This document shows positions 11,986-22,692 of a DNA stretch of 64,000 nt, piece by piece; within the stretch, counting starts at the first letter, position 1, and each line of letters opens with the position of its first letter. Both the position numbers and the translations under genes were made by a program. The notes beneath the pieces are model-generated. The model was not told the DNA's origin and made no database searches. It was given only the letters and a program-made list of their open reading frames with translations. Origin of the DNA: Sipunculus nudus (lineage: Eukaryota; Annelida; Sipuncula; Golfingiida; Sipunculidae); the NCBI GenBank assembly GCA_026874595.1, contig CM049317.1, positions 50,120,401-50,184,400 on the forward strand, in the 5' to 3' direction.

Positions 11986-13005
11986 TACCATTTTTTTATT
12001 TTATACCTTTACCTTATTCCCAAGGTTATCACACTATAGTATCCCCATTATTGGTCGGATGCGCTAGAGCTACAAATTGGCTGATTTTAATACTGACCTT
12101 CGAGCAAAGCGTTAGTTATAGGCCAGAGATATGTACCTGATATTTTTTTTTACATTGACGTTTCTTTTGACGATGTACACTCCATGGCAAATTCCTCATT
12201 ATTACTTGTTTTATTATTTTCCTTGTAGGAGGTAATGGCATCCATGTTTTTTTATATGCTAGCTTAACTAGGTATATGCACATATGCAGATTTCCATTCC
12301 TATTTCGTTTTACGTGACATAGCAGTTTCACATGCTTCCTCTAATTTATATCCTGGTGTTAACTAGGCCCGGTTTTTTTGCGACGGTTTTTTTTTCATCT
12401 AATATTCCACTGCAAACTATGAGTGCTTCAGGCCAATCTAAATTATTAAGGAGCTGTGTGTTATTGTAGATACATAAATATAATAATTCGACATTTCCTG
12501 TAAATTGTTTGGTATTTTTCACTTGAGTTGCCACAAAATATATGATTGAACCTTAATAGTTTCAAACCAGACGGTTTCTTGCTGTTTGCGCTAGCTCTCC
12601 AAAATGACTGGTTTTACTAACTAATCTTTGGTCCGAGTAATAGCTGCAGGAAATAGATCTGCAAGTGATATTTAAAGTGGACCTTAAGCGTAATTAAAGC
12701 TACGTAGCCTAATCGTGGGGGCCGGAGAATCACTTGACGACTGCAGACATCTGGTTATGACATGAAATTTTATTATGTATGATTTTAATGAAATATCTAT
12801 GATATTCTATTTTAATTATTAATTTATGGTTATAATTATATGAAAATGGACATGTTTTTTTTAAATTCATTAATGATCATTGTACTTTAACACATTATAT
12901 ACAACGAAAAGATTCTTCATAATTTCAAAATATGAGATCTAAGGGATGTATAATTGCTGAAAGTTGCATAACCGCGAAAGGAAAGTATGCAGTTTTACGC
13001 CTTAC
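11986..13005. other. AT-rich non-coding stretch
   Basis: No supported exon or repeat. In particular, I could not find a second exon for the ACE-like exon at 13006-13154 in the direction its splice donor points. Confidence 0.4.
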
Positions 13006-13154
13006 CAGGTCCTGGCGGTTCAGTCGAGTCTTCATTGTTTCATAAGACCATATGGCTGAGGCGAGTGCTTGGTATACCGAGGTCGCAAGGGTTTCGAAAT
13101 CTTTTAGCCATTTCCTAGATTCCTGTACCTGCGGAATTCTTCCTGTCGCTCTTA
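13006..13154 (-). CDS. Possible ACE-like (peptidase M2) N-terminal exon or fragment
   Basis: On the minus strand an open block is bounded by a strong acceptor (pyrimidine-rich, then GTTACCAG) and a consensus donor (CTG|GTAAGG). It encodes K-W-L-K-D-F-E, then V-Y-Q-A-L-A-S-A, then W-S-Y-E-T-M-K-T-R-L-N. The spacing W-x-Y-x-T-x-x-T-x-x-N after an alanine-rich helix is characteristic of the start of angiotensin-converting-enzyme domains, which cleave dipeptides from peptide C-termini. The zinc site HExxH would lie in later exons, which I do not find, so this may be a stray or captured exon. Alternatively it may be an upstream-extended frame starting at ATG 13191. Confidence 0.35.
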
Positions 13155-13199
13155 CTGGTAACAGTGCCAGAAGAAAAGGACTAGCGGCCATAGCAGATC

Positions 13200-14604
13200 A
13201 ATAGCATATAAGTCTGGTTGCATCGATTCACACAATTTGAACTACTAGGATTTATTCCGTTCATTTTAGTTATCAGAAAGGGTACACTTTCATCAAGATC
13301 CCTAACGCCCCCTTTTTGGGCGGATAATTTGACAAAAGTTGTCTTTGAGAATCTAGAAAGAAAATCAGCGATCAGGCTGTGGCGGCCATATTGGAATTCA
13401 GACAGGTCTGTTATTAATAGGTCTAGAGCCCTCATAGGTACCAATCATCCCTGTGAATTTGGAAAAGCTGAAGTAAGTTGTTGTTGAGTTATCGCACGCA
13501 AAATAAAATTAGCGATATTGCTGTGGCGGCCATATTGGAATTTCGACAGGTCTGCAATTCAAAAGGTCTGGAGCCCTCATTGGTACCAACCACCCCTGTG
13601 AATTTGGGAAAGCTGCAGTATGTTATTGTTGAGTTATCACGCGCGAAAGGAAATCAGGGATTGGGCTGTGGAGGCCTTATGGTTTTCCAACAAGCCTGTA
13701 TTTCGATAGGTCTGGAGCTGTCCTAGGGTACCAAACACCCTTGTGAAATTGGGAAAGCTGCAGTATGTTGTTGTTGAGTTATTGCGTGCGAAAGAAAATC
13801 GGCGATTGGGCTATGGCGGCCATACTGGAATTCCGACAGGTCTGCAATTCACAAGGTCTGGAGCCCTCATTGGTACCGACCACCCATGTGAATTTGGGAA
13901 AGCTGCAGTATGTTGTTGTTGAGTTATTGCGTGCGAAAGAAAATCGGCGATTGGGCTATGGCGGCCATACTGGAATTCCGACAGGTCTGCAATTCAAAAG
14001 GTCTGGAGCCCTCATTGGTACCAACCACCCCTGTCAATTTGGGAAAGCTGCAGTATGTTATTGTTGAATTATTACGCGCGAAAGGAAATCAGGGATTGGG
14101 CTGTGGAGGCCTTATGGAATTCCAACAAGCCTGTATTTCGATAGGTCTGGAGCTGTCCTAGGGTACCAATCACCCTTGTGAAATTGGGAAAGCTGCAGTA
14201 TGTTGTTGTTGAGTTATTGCGTGCGAAAGAAAATCGGCGATTGGGCTGTGGCGGCCATATTGGAATTCCAACATGTTTGAAATTCGATAGATCTGGAGCC
14301 GACATAGGTACCAATCATCCCTGTGTATTTGGGAAAACTGCAGTATGTTGTTGTGGAGTTATTGCGTGCGAAAGAAAATCAGCGATTGGGCTGTGGCGGC
14401 CATACTGAAATTCCGACATGTCTGTTATTCGAAAGGTCTGGAGCCCTCATAGGTACCAATCATCCCTGTGAATTTTGGAAAGCTGCAGTATGTTTTTGTT
14501 CAGTTATCGCGCGCGAAAGAGTGTATCAATGACGGAAGGACGGAAGTGCGGAAGGACGGACACGTTGATCACTATAGGGCACCGCTTGACAAGCGGGGCC
14601 CTAA
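13200..14604 (+). mobile_element. Helitron-like non-autonomous element with tandem core
   Basis: The layout is a left segment (about 13200-13370), a core of 145-bp tandem units (about 13370-14520), a GACGGAAG-type simple repeat (about 14532-14570), then TGATCACTATAG and a hairpin CCGCTTGACAAGCGG (14582-14596) followed after four bases by CTAA (14601-14604) and T. A short 3' hairpin just before CTRR with insertion ahead of T is the Helitron 3' signature, and tandem cores are known in bivalve Helitron/Helentron-like and pearl-like elements. The left end is not fixed precisely. Confidence 0.55.
13372..14520 (+). repeat. 145-bp tandem array, 3-mer higher-order
   Basis: Landmark GGCGGCCAT or its variant GAGGCCTTA starts at 13381, 13525, 13671, 13815, 13960, 14105, 14250 and 14395: intervals 144, 146, 144, 145, 145, 145, 145. 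The GAGGCCTTA variant occurs at the third and sixth positions with the same private changes, so 13525-13959 and 13960-14394 are two copies of a 435-bp trimer. All overlapping open frames here are by-products of the repeat. Confidence 0.9.
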
Positions 14605-15330
14605 TTACATGTACACGTCATTGTGTCTTACCCATGGCAACTCTAAGTTTCACGCAAGAGGGTATAATAGCTGTGTTTACTCTTTGGCGATGATCAGGCG
14701 ACTGGGACTCTTATCTTTATCCTAAATGAATTAAAATTTTTTTCTCTAAGGTTTATTTCCTTTTATGTTCCCATTCATAGAAAATAACCGGGATAAATTT
14801 ACTGGATAAAGTTAGATCGTAAGATGTTTTCGAGAAAAATGGGTAAAATAATGATAAAATAATAATTAAATTATATACTTATGACGTATGTTAATAATCC
14901 CCCCCCCCCAAAAAAAAAGAAATGTGTTTTTTATTGTGTGCATAGGATATGTCGAATAAATACATATCATTATTTGCAAATTCGAATTAATTATTTATTA
15001 TAAATTAATTTAACAAGGCCTACAGTCCTAATGCGAACCTGTTCAAAGTTAGGGAGTATGAATGGAGGATTATTTTTAAAATTTAGTATTGATCCTCTTA
15101 TGTCCTGCATATCTACCTTAGAATTATGATTTCAACATAATGGATGTTTCGGACCTGCAAGTTTCGGACTAGGATATTTTAAAACTAGAACACGGGAAGT
15201 CGACAAGCGACTACGTCTCCGCCGAAATCAGAGTGGGACGGGCGAACTGAGTCATGGATTGAGTGGAAAGGGGAAATAGAGTGAGGAGTGTTGCATATCA
15301 GCATGGATGTCTGCAGCCGAAATGTGTATG
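14605..15330. other. AT-rich spacer between two arrays
   Basis: No gene seen. It contains a C9/A8 tract near 14900 and otherwise low-complexity AT-rich sequence. The left border of the next array is somewhere between 15180 and 15330. Confidence 0.4.
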
Positions 15331-15332
15331 TA

Positions 15333-16603
15333 GGTTGCGCCACCTACCACAAAATCAGAAAGCTGTCCAAGTTGTATACATATGCATAATTTTAGGCAAA
15401 TAAGTCAAACCACTACTTGTATATGAGTGATTTTACCCACAGCAGACAAACAGAAGGACGCTGTGCAAAAATGTTGGCAGGTGGTGCCACCAATTTTGTA
15501 TATGATTATGAGCTATATGTGATCTATACATATACAAAACTTCAGGGGGATATGTCAACCAGTCCAGAGATATAAGCCTGAATGTCTGCAGTGAAAACAT
15601 AAAAATAGGTAGCGCCACCTGCCACATAATCGAGAAAGCTATCCAAGGTGTATAAACATGCAACATTTCAGGCAGATATGTCAAACCACTGCCGACATAT
15701 GGGTGACTTTATCCCACGGCAGACAAACAGATGGACGCTGTACAAAAATGATTGAAGGTGGCGCCACCAGTTTTGCGTATGATAAAGAGCTATGTGAGAT
15801 ATATACACTTGCAAAACTTTGGCCAAATCGGTCAAACGGTTTCCGAGATATGAGCTTGGATGTCTGCAGCGTAAACGTGAATGTAGGTGGCGCCACCTGT
15901 CATAAAATCAAGAAAGCTGTCCAGGATGTATAAACCTGCAAAATTTTAGGCAGATATGTCTAACCACTGCCGAGATATGAGTAATTTTATCCAATAGCAG
16001 ACAAACAGACGGACGCTGTGCAAAATTGTTGGCAGGTGGCGCCACCAGTTTTGCGTATGATAAGGAGCTATGTGAGATCTATACACTTGAAAAACTTTGG
16101 CCCAATCGGTCGAACAGTTCCCTAGATATGAGTTTTGATGTCTGCAGCGTAACCGTGAATGAAGGTGGCGCCATCTGTCCTAAAATCAAGAAAGCTGTTT
16201 AGGATGTATAAACCTGCAAAATTGCAGGTGGATAAGTCAAACCACTGCCGAAATATGAGGGATTTTATCCCAAGGCAGATGGAGAGATGGATGCTGTGAA
16301 AAAAATGGTTTCAGGTGGCGCCACCAGTTTTGCCTATGATAAAGAGCTTTGTGAGATCTATTAACATGCAAAATTTTGGCCAAATCGGTCAAACGGTTTC
16401 CTAGATATGAGCTTGGATGTCTACAGCGTAAACATGAATGAAGATGGCGCCACCTGTCATACAATCAAGAAAGCTATCTAGGATGTATAAACCTGCAAAA
16501 TTGCAGGTGGATAAGTCCAACCATTGCCGAGATATGAGTGATTTTATCCCAAGGCAGATAAACAGATGGACGCTGTGCTGAAATGGTTGCAGGTGGCGCC
16601 ACC
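15333..16603 (+). repeat. 278-bp dimeric tandem array with GGTGGCGCCACC palindromes
   Basis: The 12-bp palindrome GGTGGCGCCACC, or a one- to two-base variant, starts at 15333, 15481, 15608, 15757, 15886, 16035, 16164, 16314, 16443 and 16592. Intervals are 148, 127, 149, 129, 149, 129, 150, 129, 149, a strict alternation giving a 278-bp unit made of two related halves. One half carries CAGACAAACAG then GGACGCTG; the other carries GATGTCTGCAGCG. Likely the core of a mobile element whose tail lies near 17160. Confidence 0.92.
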
Positions 16604-17215
16604 TTTTATAGTGTATGTTATAAAGCTATCCAAGGGCTACATTTTTAGCCTGATTGGTCAAACGGTTCCCGAGATATGTTGGTTTATGTGTGGAAATAAA
16701 CGCACAAATGGACGCTGGGCAGAGAGGACAGTACAGAGGTCAACCAAAAATGAGGGCGCAGCAGTTCACATGTGACCTCATCATAATTCCGAATTTTAAA
16801 AAAAATTCTGCCCAGTGGTTATGGAGGAGTTCTCCGGAAACTTTAGCGGCGGCAGCGTCCGACAGAAAACATAGTATCCGCAAAACTCTGTTTCTGCGGA
16901 TACAACGAGGATGTATCAGTCAGGATATTTCGGATATGTTCTTTTTACCAGGGAGGATTACTGGAATAGATGAACCGACTATATGGCAGCATAGTTTCGG
17001 GGAAGAACATTTTTTAATCTTGTTAAGCTTCTTCCCTATAAAATCTAAGAAAATGCAGTTGTCCAAGAAATAAGTAAAATCCGATAAAATTTTTTAGATG
17101 ACAAGTTTTTTGCAAAAAAATTTGGTGATGCTAGCTCCTGCCCTTAATGAGATAGCTATGACGCATGATGGACGACGGACGAAGCCACACCATTGCATAA
17201 GCTCACAGATTAACT
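16604..17215 (+). repeat. Probable 3' tail of the 278-bp array element
   Basis: After the last palindrome there is a non-repeated stretch and then GATGGACGACGGACGAAGCC near 17168. This is the same GACGGACG-type module that ends the other arrays in this window. The 139-codon open frame at 16654-17073 resembles no known protein, and I do not call it. Confidence 0.4.
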
Positions 17216-17219
17216 AAAA

Positions 17220-19290
17220 ATGCAAACCAAGTTTTTTCAAACAGTTGATAGATATAGTTTCAATAATTCTTATCCGGGCATTTTGCGTCTAGACGTCTCA
17301 TTTAAAAGAAAGGAAAGCATGTCAAACATCACAAATTAAGTACTATATACACAAAACAAGGTACCCAGGAAGATCAGGGCTAAGCTTGGAAAACCATTTA
17401 AGAATTAACAAATAACTCTTACATGTACAAAATCAACTGAGAAGCATCTGTGAAAAGTGCGAACACGGGTTTTTATTCATAACACCTGTTATTACTATAG
17501 TAAATAATAATGTCAATATCTACATTGATTTAAAACCAAGTTAAAACATATCAAACATCAACATACCGATAGCACTAGATACATGATACAAGGCCCCCAT
17601 CTGAAATATGCCAAAGCTTGTTATAGAATGTCATAAACCCTGCACCGTTGGGCTATCTCCTCATTATTCGATTTAACCTTTTTTATGCAGAGTGCAACTT
17701 ATAAATTTCATATATGTATACGTGTATTTATGTATGTTTGAAAGTATGAATGGATGAATGAATGGAATTATGCATGCGTTTGTGGATGTATTTTTTTTGT
17801 GTATTTTATTATTTGTAGGTACATATGCAGAAAAACATAAAGGTAATCAATAAAGTACTCTTTTTATGAGTACTTACATGGTATTTGAGTTCTAGTAGGA
17901 ATACTCAAGATATTTTAAAGAAAGTACTCGAGTATGAGTACACATGCGTACGGGTCCTTCGAGTACAAGTACTTTTGGACCAAAATCTGATATCAGCTTT
18001 TCCCGTCTACCACGTCTCATGCAGGCCACTGTCAACAAGACGAAACTGTGATCGGTTACTACGATAACTAAATTATACATTGTTGGGTATATCTCAGTCC
18101 GTTACACATGAATAAAGCAAGCTTGTTCAAACATTTTAATACGACCATTTCCTTAAAAGACTAATGTGCGTCTTGCTCATTCGTATAAGTGTATCTTTCT
18201 ACTGTTATCAAGGTCGGAATCTTGGCCACAGTAGGACCTCTCCCCTGATCTGCATTAAGCGCTAAATGATTTCTGAACAATGTTACATTACATTATGGTG
18301 AGTAACATGATACAAGGCAGCCATCAAGAATATGCCAAAACTTGTCATTGAATGTCAGAAACCCTGCAGCGGTGAGCTATCTCCCTAAACGTAACCTCTT
18401 ACTTAACCTTTTTATGCGGACTGCAACTGGTTTAATTATTTTTTTTTTAAATTACATATATGAATACATGTATGTTTGTACGTTTAAATTTATGGATTGA
18501 TAGATGAATGCAATTATGAATGCGTTTATGTATGTATTATTTTTGTATTAATATATATAAACTATATATATATACATTATGGTGAGTTGTTGTGTTTGTT
18601 TTACCACATATGCATTTACATGTTATATAGAACAGAACATGATGGGTTGATGTTTTTTGTATCATATCTTATGTGTTTATCTGTGTCTTTTATATATGTG
18701 CAATGTATATATCAATCGGTCATGGGATGTCCTTTCGTGTGATACCGGTACTAATATTCACTAAATATGATAGAGATAAATACAGCACAGAATGATCTTG
18801 TCCGTGTATGCTACCTGAGGTATATAACAAAGCCCCCTGCAAAGTGTAAGCTGTATCATTTATGTGTCATACATGATCACCATATATTGGTTTGAATATC
18901 TGTTGTAGACGGATTACCAGTGTTGGTTAAAGTGTGTACATGTAATGATAGCTTGCGGTGATGTGTTTTGATACCTTTTGTGTTCTCTATGACGTGTGCA
19001 CAGGTTGAACCATTTATATCAACCGGTTTTGTTTATCTGCAGCGCTTGGTATTAAACAAAGCATTCATTCTAAATGTAAGCCACATGAGGTGTCATTTAA
19101 TATTCATTTACACCAGGTTTGCTTTAACACAAGGTTCAGCTGTTCCTTTGTACAAAATAAATACAAAATAGAATGACCTAGCCCGTGTATGCTGCTTGAA
19201 GTTTTTAACAAAGCCCCCTGCAAAGTGTAAGTTGTTTCATTTTTGTGTCATACATGACCGCCATGTATGAGATGTGGTCAGTATATCAAT
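17220..19290. repeat. Decayed direct duplications, non-coding
   Basis: About 17575-17800 is repeated at about 18300-18540; shared phrases include ATGATACAAGG, ATATGCCAAA and a GAATGCGTTTATGTATGTAT-type end. About 18745-18890 is repeated at about 19150-19270; both contain AACAAAGCCCCCTGCAAAGT. At 17860-17970 there are several ACTCGAGTA/GAGTACTT motifs that resemble the ends of the TIR element at 52281. No protein-like frame. Confidence 0.55.
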
Positions 19291-20510
19291 GTCTCTTACA
19301 ATTTAGTCAGTTATGAATTGTTTTTTTATGGCGGATTGGCAGTAGTTGTTGTGCCTCTTAATAACAATGCCCTGCACAGTATAGCCACATGTAGTACATG
19401 ACACAATTGTATATCAATGTTCAATACACGATATGAATGTTATACATTTAGAATTATAATATGTCATGTTATATGGATATTATGCAAAAAGCATTTTAAC
19501 AATATGTACAAATTAAAGAGTTTTCTTGTTGTACGAGGTTTACGTTCGATATTCGATGTTTTACATAGGTAAGATTCATTGCGTGATATTTTGCGACCTA
19601 TCCCTCACAAGTATTGCGTTTCACACATTCGAGCTCAAGCCATTGAGGATTTCCTTTATATATGTCAGAAACATGAGATATAGTAACAGCGTGAGGCTGG
19701 AAAAATGTCTCCTTCCGATTGTTATTTTCTAATAATAGTGGCAATATATAATACTGTGGAATAAATACATTTCAATCATATGTGAGTCAAACATTTTGAG
19801 TTGTTTCGTTCGTCTGTCCAATAAGATGATGTCCCTGGTATGGATCAGATCTAAAACAGAACAACCTCTATATTAAAATACAATTAATGCTAACTACAAT
19901 ACTAAAGTGTATATTATTTTCATATATTAGCAATGTGTCTCATGTTTTGGGACTTAGGTTTGACTGCAGGCAGTATGCAATACAGTATTTGTTATCGTTT
20001 AGTAATACATACAATACTTCTTTATGGAAATATTAGAATCTAAACATTCAATGATGAAAAATAACTGTGATATTAACAGAGGCTGACAAAAGCCATCAGT
20101 TGAAATAACAGTGTGTATTGGTAGAAACTATTAACAAGTATGAAAAATCTGTCCTCACGCAGATGTATATTCGTATATATGTCTCTACTTCAATTTATAA
20201 ATTTGAACTAGATATGTAGTACTTTTGCAAGTCTGGAAAAAGAAGTGGTATAGATCTGTATGACGATAACTACACTGTAGAGCATTACCTTTGAAATAAG
20301 TCTTTTTCCAACACTAGGGGTAAAAAAATGACATCTTTAAAATTGACCAAGAATTTATTGTTATTTGTTCTTCCCTGAGGAAATGAAGTACTTATGTTTA
20401 TTTTTTCTTTAAATGTCCCACTCATAGGGCAAATACTTAAAAGAATGCAATAAAATCTCATAAAAAATAAGATACTGTAAGTGGCACCACTAAATTGATG
20501 CAGCAGTTGC
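19290..20510. other. AT-rich non-coding stretch
   Basis: No exon, RNA gene or clear repeat recognised. Confidence 0.4.
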
Positions 20511-20519
20511 AATGTACTA

Positions 20520-22060
20520 AGGCCAACAATACATCATTTTTTTCACAACAATCTACCCAGTGGTTCTTGAGAAATAAGCTCATTTATCATAAAAGCTCTG
20601 TGCCCACTGTGCCTTCAGAAGTTGAAGGAGTTTTGCCCAAGACCTCCTTGAATTTTAAGTAGGAAGGTTCCAGGTTCAACCGTTATGATTTGTGCCCCTT
20701 TGACTTTCACAGTACTAAAATCATGTTTTTTTCCTATAGCTCACAGAATATTTGTTACATTACACCTTATTTCAAGATCAAATGAGACTTGCCAAGGATC
20801 TCCCTGAATTTTACATTAGAAAGTTCTAGATCCAACAGTTAAGTTTTGTACCTTTTGCCACTCTCTGGGTACTTAGAATCATATTGTTTGCCAGTAGCTC
20901 ATAGATTATGACCTAATTTCAGATCTCCAAGGATAATTTTCAAAGATTTCCCTGAAAATATATGGTAGATGATTCTAAGGAAAATTAATACACTTTGTAA
21001 CCTTTCTGTTGAGTGCTAAAAATAATGTTTTTGGTCCGATGCACGCAGAATATAGGCCACAATGAACTAATGCCAGGTTTCCAAGGAGATTAAACTAGAA
21101 ACTCCCTTGATGTTGAATTTGAGCACTTAGATTCTAGGCCTAACGTATACCTTTTATACCCATCTGACATTCAGAGTACTCATATGACATCTTTTCCTAT
21201 TTGTCATAGAATGTTAAGTGAAAAGATTCTAGGCCTAGCGGATACACGTCTACTGTCTAGCTGCTCCAAATCATGTTTTCGACCCGTAGGTCGCAGAATA
21301 TAGGTCAGAATGATCTCATTTCAGGTTTCCACGGAGATTTTGCCAGAACCTCTCTGGATTCAGCGACATTAGATTCTAGGCCTAACAGATACGATGTGTG
21401 ACCATCTGACATTCATGTTGCTCATATGATATCTTTTTACTAAAGGTCATATTATATAGGCCACTATGACCTTATATGCTGCAAAGGACATTTGCCCGGA
21501 ACCTCCCAAAAATTTAACATTACAAGATCTAAGGCCTAATGGATAAAATATGTGCCCTGTCTGTCTGGGTTCTCAAAATCATGTTTTTGGCCCGTAGGTC
21601 GCAGTATATAGGTCTCCATGGCCTAATTTAAGGTTTCCGAGGAGACTTGCTCAGAACATGCCTGGCTGTTGTATGAGAAGATTCAAGGCCTAACAGATAC
21701 GTTGAGTGCCCATCAGAAATTATTTTTCCTATAGTTTACACTTACCTATTTTCATGTTTCCAAGGACATAGGCCCAGGACCACACTGAATGTTACGTTAC
21801 GAGATTCTATACCTAATAGATACAATTTCTTCACTGTCTGACTGTCTTGCTGCTCAAGATCATGTTTTCGGCCTGTGTGTTGCAGAAAATAGGTCATCAT
21901 GACCTAATTTCAGGTTTCCAAGGCGATTTGCCTTGGACCTCCCTTTACCTTAGATGTGCAGTTAAAAGTTTCTAGGTCTTATGGTTATGGTTTATGCCCT
22001 GATAACGGCTGGACGGCCGGACAAGGCACAAAGATAGATTTCTATAGCCCAGATGATTAG
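20520..22060 (+). repeat. Diverged tandem array, about 150-bp units
   Basis: Unit landmarks are variants of GCAGAATATAGG, near 20748, 20890, 21046, 21291, 21450, 21601 and 21881, followed by a GACCTAATTTCAGGTTTCCAAGG-type segment and GATTCTAGGCCTAACAGATA. It ends in a GGCTGGACGGCCGGACAAGG module and a short ATAGATTTCTATAG hairpin near 22030. The same family occurs inverted at about 4290-5060 and direct at about 41.9-42.9 kb and 56.0-56.4 kb. Confidence 0.8.
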
Positions 22061-22692
22061 CTGTCCTAAAAAACTGATCAGGATTACCCGTGTTACTAAA
22101 TCGTGACATTGCAGTAAAATACATAAAAACTTGATTACGAGGGTCCTTGTACAGGGTATCAGGTAGTGAGCCATATGACTACACACACATCGTATAATTT
22201 CTATTTCTGTAAATCATTATTATGCATAAATTCCTCATGACTACAACAGTCGTTTTATCAAAGCTCTCTGACCCATGTATACAGTTATAGCCTGGCAAGT
22301 AATACTGTGCCTCAACTAGGACGCTGCGTCATGAACTCTAATTGTATTCAAGACCATTCCATAAAAACATTACATTTACCCACCTCGTTGTCTCTATAAT
22401 CGAGCTGATGTATCTGTATGTATCATGTCAAAACCCGAGGGAAATGAAAAAAAGTAAAATGCAATGTATTGAATTATGTGTAACTATATTATAAACTTAA
22501 ATATACAAGGTACATATATAAGTTAAAGAAAGTGAATAATACCATAAGTGAGAAGTCTAATCTTATTATGAGTAATTTTTGTCAAAAGTTAGAATTGTAT
22601 ACAGTTTTACTACTGTATAGAAAAGGGCACATGGTGTCAACAGTTTAATTAAAATGTGAAAGATGACAAAAATATAGTTAATAGATGAAATC
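22061..22692. other. AT-rich stretch 3' of gene D
   Basis: Lies downstream of the minus-strand stop codon of gene D, so part may be its 3' UTR. No other feature seen. Confidence 0.4.

Noticed and set aside
13218-14725. Series of overlapping 70-100 codon open frames
   Set aside because: They come from the 145-bp tandem monomer, whose period gives long stop-free stretches in several frames.
16654-17073. 139-codon open frame after the 278-bp array
   Set aside because: Begins inside array-derived sequence; composition is not protein-like and no motif is seen.
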